A stretch of 7,014 bases of DNA from an uncultured Clostridia bacterium (GTDB lineage: Bacteria; Bacillota; Clostridia; Oscillospirales; CAG-272), in contig CAMZFG010000041.1 in the NCBI GenBank assembly GCA_947306035.1, positions 1-7,014 on the forward strand, read 5' to 3'. The first letter of the stretch is position 1. Each line of letters begins with the position of its first letter. Under the pieces are notes generated by a model. That model was not told where the DNA came from. It saw only the letters and a program-made list of their open reading frames with translations, and searched no databases. This document shows, piece by piece, positions 5,011-7,014 of this stretch. The translations under genes and the position numbers were made by a program.

Positions 5011-7014
5011 GTGCCGTAACGGTAGCGAAAAACGCCGGTTTTTGCCCCGGCGTCAGGGCCGCCGTGACGGCGCTTGAGGGGCGCATGGCGCATGCCGCGC
5101 CGGGCGAACGCATTTGCACGCTCGGGCAGCTGATACACAACGAGACCTACTGCCGCGACCTGGCGGCAAAGGGCGTGACGGCCGTCTGCGAGGCCGACCT
5201 GCCGGCGCTGGCGGCTTCGGCCGACGAGGCGCACCCCGTCACCGTCGTCATCCGCGCCCACGGCGTGACCCGCGAAACGGAAGAGACGCTGGCGCGCCTT
5301 GCCGCCGCGCACCGGGGTTTTTCCTACGTGGACGCGACTTGTCCCTTCGTGCGCAAGATCCATCGCATCGCCGAGGAGCAGAGCGCGTGCGGCGACCGCG
5401 TTTTTCTGTGCATCGGCAACGAAAACCACCCCGAAGTGCAGGGTTTTATGAGCCGGTTCGACGGCGAAAAATACGTGTTTGCGGACGCGACGGCGTTCGC
5501 GGCCGCGCTGGAGGGCGGCCTTGCGGCGCGTTTTTCGTCAAAAGTGCCTGTTCTCGTCGCGCAAACGACACAGAATTTGGCGGAATGGAAAAATTGTCAG
5601 AAACTTTTAGAAAAACTATATACAAACGCATTAATATTTGATACAATATGTAATGTTACGGGATTGCGCCAGACGGAAGCGGAGGCATTAGCCAAGGCGA
5701 GCGACGGCATGATCGTGATCGGCGGGCGGGCGAGTTCCAACACCGCCAAACTCTACGACATTTGCCGTTCCCGTTGCCCCGACACGCTCTGGATCACAGA
5801 GGCGAAAGACCTGTCGGACGCGACCCTGTTTTCACGCACTCACCGCAAGGTGGGCATTGTCGCCGGGGCTTCGACCCCGTCGAAAATCATAGAGGAGGTA
5901 CAAAAGACAATGAGTGAAGAAACCTTTGCGGATCTGCTTGAACAGGCAGAGCCCAAAACATTAAATACAGGAGAAATCGTGACCGGAACCGTGACCCACG
6001 TTTCCGATGCGGAGTTGCAACTGGACCTTGGCGCCGGTGTGACCGGCTACATCAAGGCCGAACGCGTCAGTGACGATCCCGATCTCAAACTGACCGAGGC
6101 CTTCAAGGTGGGCGACACCGTCGAGGCCAAAGTCGTTCGCGTCAGCGACATCGAGGGTGTGGCGGAACTTGACAAACGCCGCGTGGACTCCGGCAAGAAC
6201 TGGCAAAAAGTCGTGGCCGCTTTTGAGGAGAACACCGTTCTCGAGGCCACGGTGGCCGACGTGGTCAAGGGCGGCGTGATCGTCTTTGTGTTCGGCAGCC
6301 GCGTGTTCATTCCCGCCTCGCAGACCGGCGTGCCGAAGGGCGGCGACCTCGCTCCCCTGAAAGGCACCGTGGTCAAGTTCAAAGTGATCGAAGTCAAAGA
6401 GGCCGGCCGCGCCATCGGCTCTATCCGTGCGGTGGCCCGCGAAGAGCGCCGCGAGAGAGAGGCCGCTTTCTGGAACGAGATCGAAGAGGGCAAGACCTAC
6501 ACCGGCGTGGTCAAGAGCATGACCAGCTACGGCGCGTTCGTCGATCTCGGCGGCGTCGACGGCATGGTGCACGCCTCCGAACTTTCCTGGAAACACATCA
6601 AGTCCCCCGCCGAGGTCGTCTCCGTGGGTCAGACGCTGACGGTGTTCGTCAAGTCCTTTGACAAAGAGAAAAAGCGCATTTCTCTCGGCTATAAGACCGA
6701 GGAGACCAACCCCTGGTTCATCTTCACCGGCAAGTACCAGGTGGGCGACGTGGTGCCCGTCAAGATCGTCAGCATGATGCCGTTCGGCGCGTTTGCCGAG
6801 ATCATCGACGGCGTGGACGGCCTGATCCACATTTCGCAGATCGCCATGACCCGCATCGGCAAGCCCGCCGACGTGTTGGAGATCGGTCAGTGCGTAGACG
6901 CCAAGATCATCGAGATCGACAACGAAAAGCAAAAGGTCAGCCTTTCCATTCGCGCTCTGCTCGAGGAAGTGGCCGCCGCCGAGAACGCGGCGCCCGCGAC
7001 CGAGGAGAAAGCCG
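5007..7014 (+). CDS. ispH: Bifunctional IspH (HMBPP reductase) - ribosomal protein S1 fusion, 3' end cut by window edge
   Basis: A single open frame of 669 complete codons runs off the window. Residues 1 to about 300 are IspH, the [4Fe-4S] enzyme that reduces HMBPP to IPP and DMAPP in the last step of the MEP pathway. Cluster cysteines are Cys13 (AGFCPGV), Cys112 (DATCPFV) and Cys215 (DTICNVTGLRQ). Substrate residues are His44 (LIHN), His85 (RAHGV), His141 and Glu143 (NHPEV; Glu is the proton donor), Ser244/Asn245 (SSNT) and Ser289 (GASTPS). Residues 302-669 carry four S1 RNA-binding OB folds at about 322-391, 408-475, 495-562 and 578-649. The last two are the most canonical (TSYGAFVDLGGVDGMVH and MPFGAFAEIIDGVDGLIHIS). 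The tail from 656 is Ala/Glu-rich, so the stop is probably near. The junction (TCG AAA ATC ATA GAG GAG GTA CAA AAG ACA ATG) has no stop. This fusion is known in Clostridia. The start ATG overlaps the plsC stop (ATGA). An AT-rich patch at 5581-5650 and an internal SD at 5893 are described separately. Confidence 0.95.
   Translation, partial: MSAVTVAKNAGFCPGVRAAVTALEGRMAHAAPGERICTLGQLIHNETYCRDLAAKGVTAVCEADLPALAASADEAHPVTVVIRAHGVTRETEETLARLAAAHRGFSYVDATCPFVRKIHRIAEEQSACGDRVFLCIGNENHPEVQGFMSRFDGEKYVFADATAFAAALEGGLAARFSSKVPVLVAQTTQNLAEWKNCQKLLEKLYTNALIFDTICNVTGLRQTEAEALAKASDGMIVIGGRASSNTAKLYDICRSRCPDTLWITEAKDLSDATLFSRTHRKVGIVAGASTPSKIIEEVQKTMSEETFADLLEQAEPKTLNTGEIVTGTVTHVSDAELQLDLGAGVTGYIKAERVSDDPDLKLTEAFKVGDTVEAKVVRVSDIEGVAELDKRRVDSGKNWQKVVAAFEENTVLEATVADVVKGGVIVFVFGSRVFIPASQTGVPKGGDLAPLKGTVVKFKVIEVKEAGRAIGSIRAVAREERREREAAFWNEIEEGKTYTGVVKSMTSYGAFVDLGGVDGMVHASELSWKHIKSPAEVVSVGQTLTVFVKSFDKEKKRISLGYKTEETNPWFIFTGKYQVGDVVPVKIVSMMPFGAFAEIIDGVDGLIHISQIAMTRIGKPADVLEIGQCVDAKIIEIDNEKQKVSLSIRALLEEVAAAENAAPATEEKA
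5594..5647 (+). promoter_or_regulatory. Candidate intragenic promoter(s) inside ispH, upstream of the S1 part
   Basis: Two promoter-like arrays sit in a strikingly AT-rich patch. The first is TTGTCA (5594-5599), 17 bp, then TATATA (5617-5622), scoring 5/6 and 4/6. The second is TATACA (5619-5624), 17 bp, then TACAAT (5642-5647), with an extended -10 TG at 5639-5640, scoring 4/6 and 5/6. Either would start a transcript about 255-280 nt before the internal ATG at 5910 that opens the S1 part. Base composition alone can create such matches, so this is a candidate only. Confidence 0.35.
5893..5912 (+). promoter_or_regulatory. Internal Shine-Dalgarno and in-frame ATG at the IspH/S1 junction
   Basis: A perfect AGGAGG (5893-5898) lies 11 nt upstream of ATG 5910-5912, which is in frame with the fusion and starts MSEETFADLLEQ, a typical beginning for a stand-alone S1 protein. 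The spacing is slightly long but usable. A free S1 of at least 368 residues could be made from it alongside the fusion. Alternatively it is a remnant of a formerly separate rpsA gene whose upstream ispH lost its stop codon. Confidence 0.45.

Noticed and set aside
5969..5981. AGGAG followed by in-frame GTG (5979) inside the first S1 domain
   Set aside because: Starting there would cut into the first strand of S1 domain 1 (TGEIVTG). The SD/ATG at 5893-5912 precedes the whole domain and is better.
5961..6932. 323-codon minus-strand open frame across the S1 domains
   Set aside because: It is the antisense of four recognisable S1 repeats. It has no family motifs of its own.

Overview
This window looks like a core chromosomal segment of a moderately GC-rich Firmicute, most likely class Clostridia (for example an Oscillospiraceae-like gut anaerobe). 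I infer this from three things. An IspH (LytB) domain is fused in frame to ribosomal protein S1, an architecture known from Clostridia. The gene order HI0933-type flavoprotein - cmk - plsC - ispH/S1 is also typical of that class. Finally, the SD sequences and sigma-A-type promoters are strong. Coding DNA is roughly 60% GC by eye. No tRNA, rRNA, CRISPR array, insertion sequence or phage gene is visible.

Layout. (1) Positions 1-1239, minus strand: a uracil/H+ symporter of the UraA/PyrP type, cut off at its C-terminus by the window edge. (2) Positions 1240-1595: a divergent control region. It holds a near-consensus promoter facing left (1403-1431), a transcribed leader of about 155 nt for the permease containing a well-formed intrinsic terminator (a probable attenuator), and a near-consensus promoter facing right (1515-1543). 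(3) Positions 1596-7014, plus strand: a tightly packed apparent operon of five genes. These are an RpiR/MurR-family regulator, a BaiN/YhiN/HI0933-type FAD oxidoreductase, cytidylate kinase (cmk), a PlsC-like acyltransferase, and the IspH-S1 fusion, which is still open at the right edge after four S1 domains. Junctions are ATGA overlap, 6-nt gap, GTGA overlap and ATGA overlap, so translational coupling is likely. I see no terminator inside the operon.

How the genes relate: the permease imports uracil, and Cmk phosphorylates CMP/dCMP, so both touch pyrimidine nucleotide supply. PlsC makes phosphatidic acid and IspH makes the isoprenoid precursors IPP/DMAPP, so both feed envelope synthesis. S1 links the operon to translation. 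The RpiR-type regulator at the head probably senses a phosphosugar, but nothing here identifies its ligand or targets.

No wholly new system is apparent. The items most worth a second look are: (a) a 26% GC patch inside ispH (5581-5650) with promoter-like elements, followed by a strong internal SD and in-frame ATG exactly at the IspH/S1 junction, suggesting that S1 may also be made as a separate protein; and (b) the terminator-bearing leader of the uracil permease, which lacks a recognisable PyrR-binding site.
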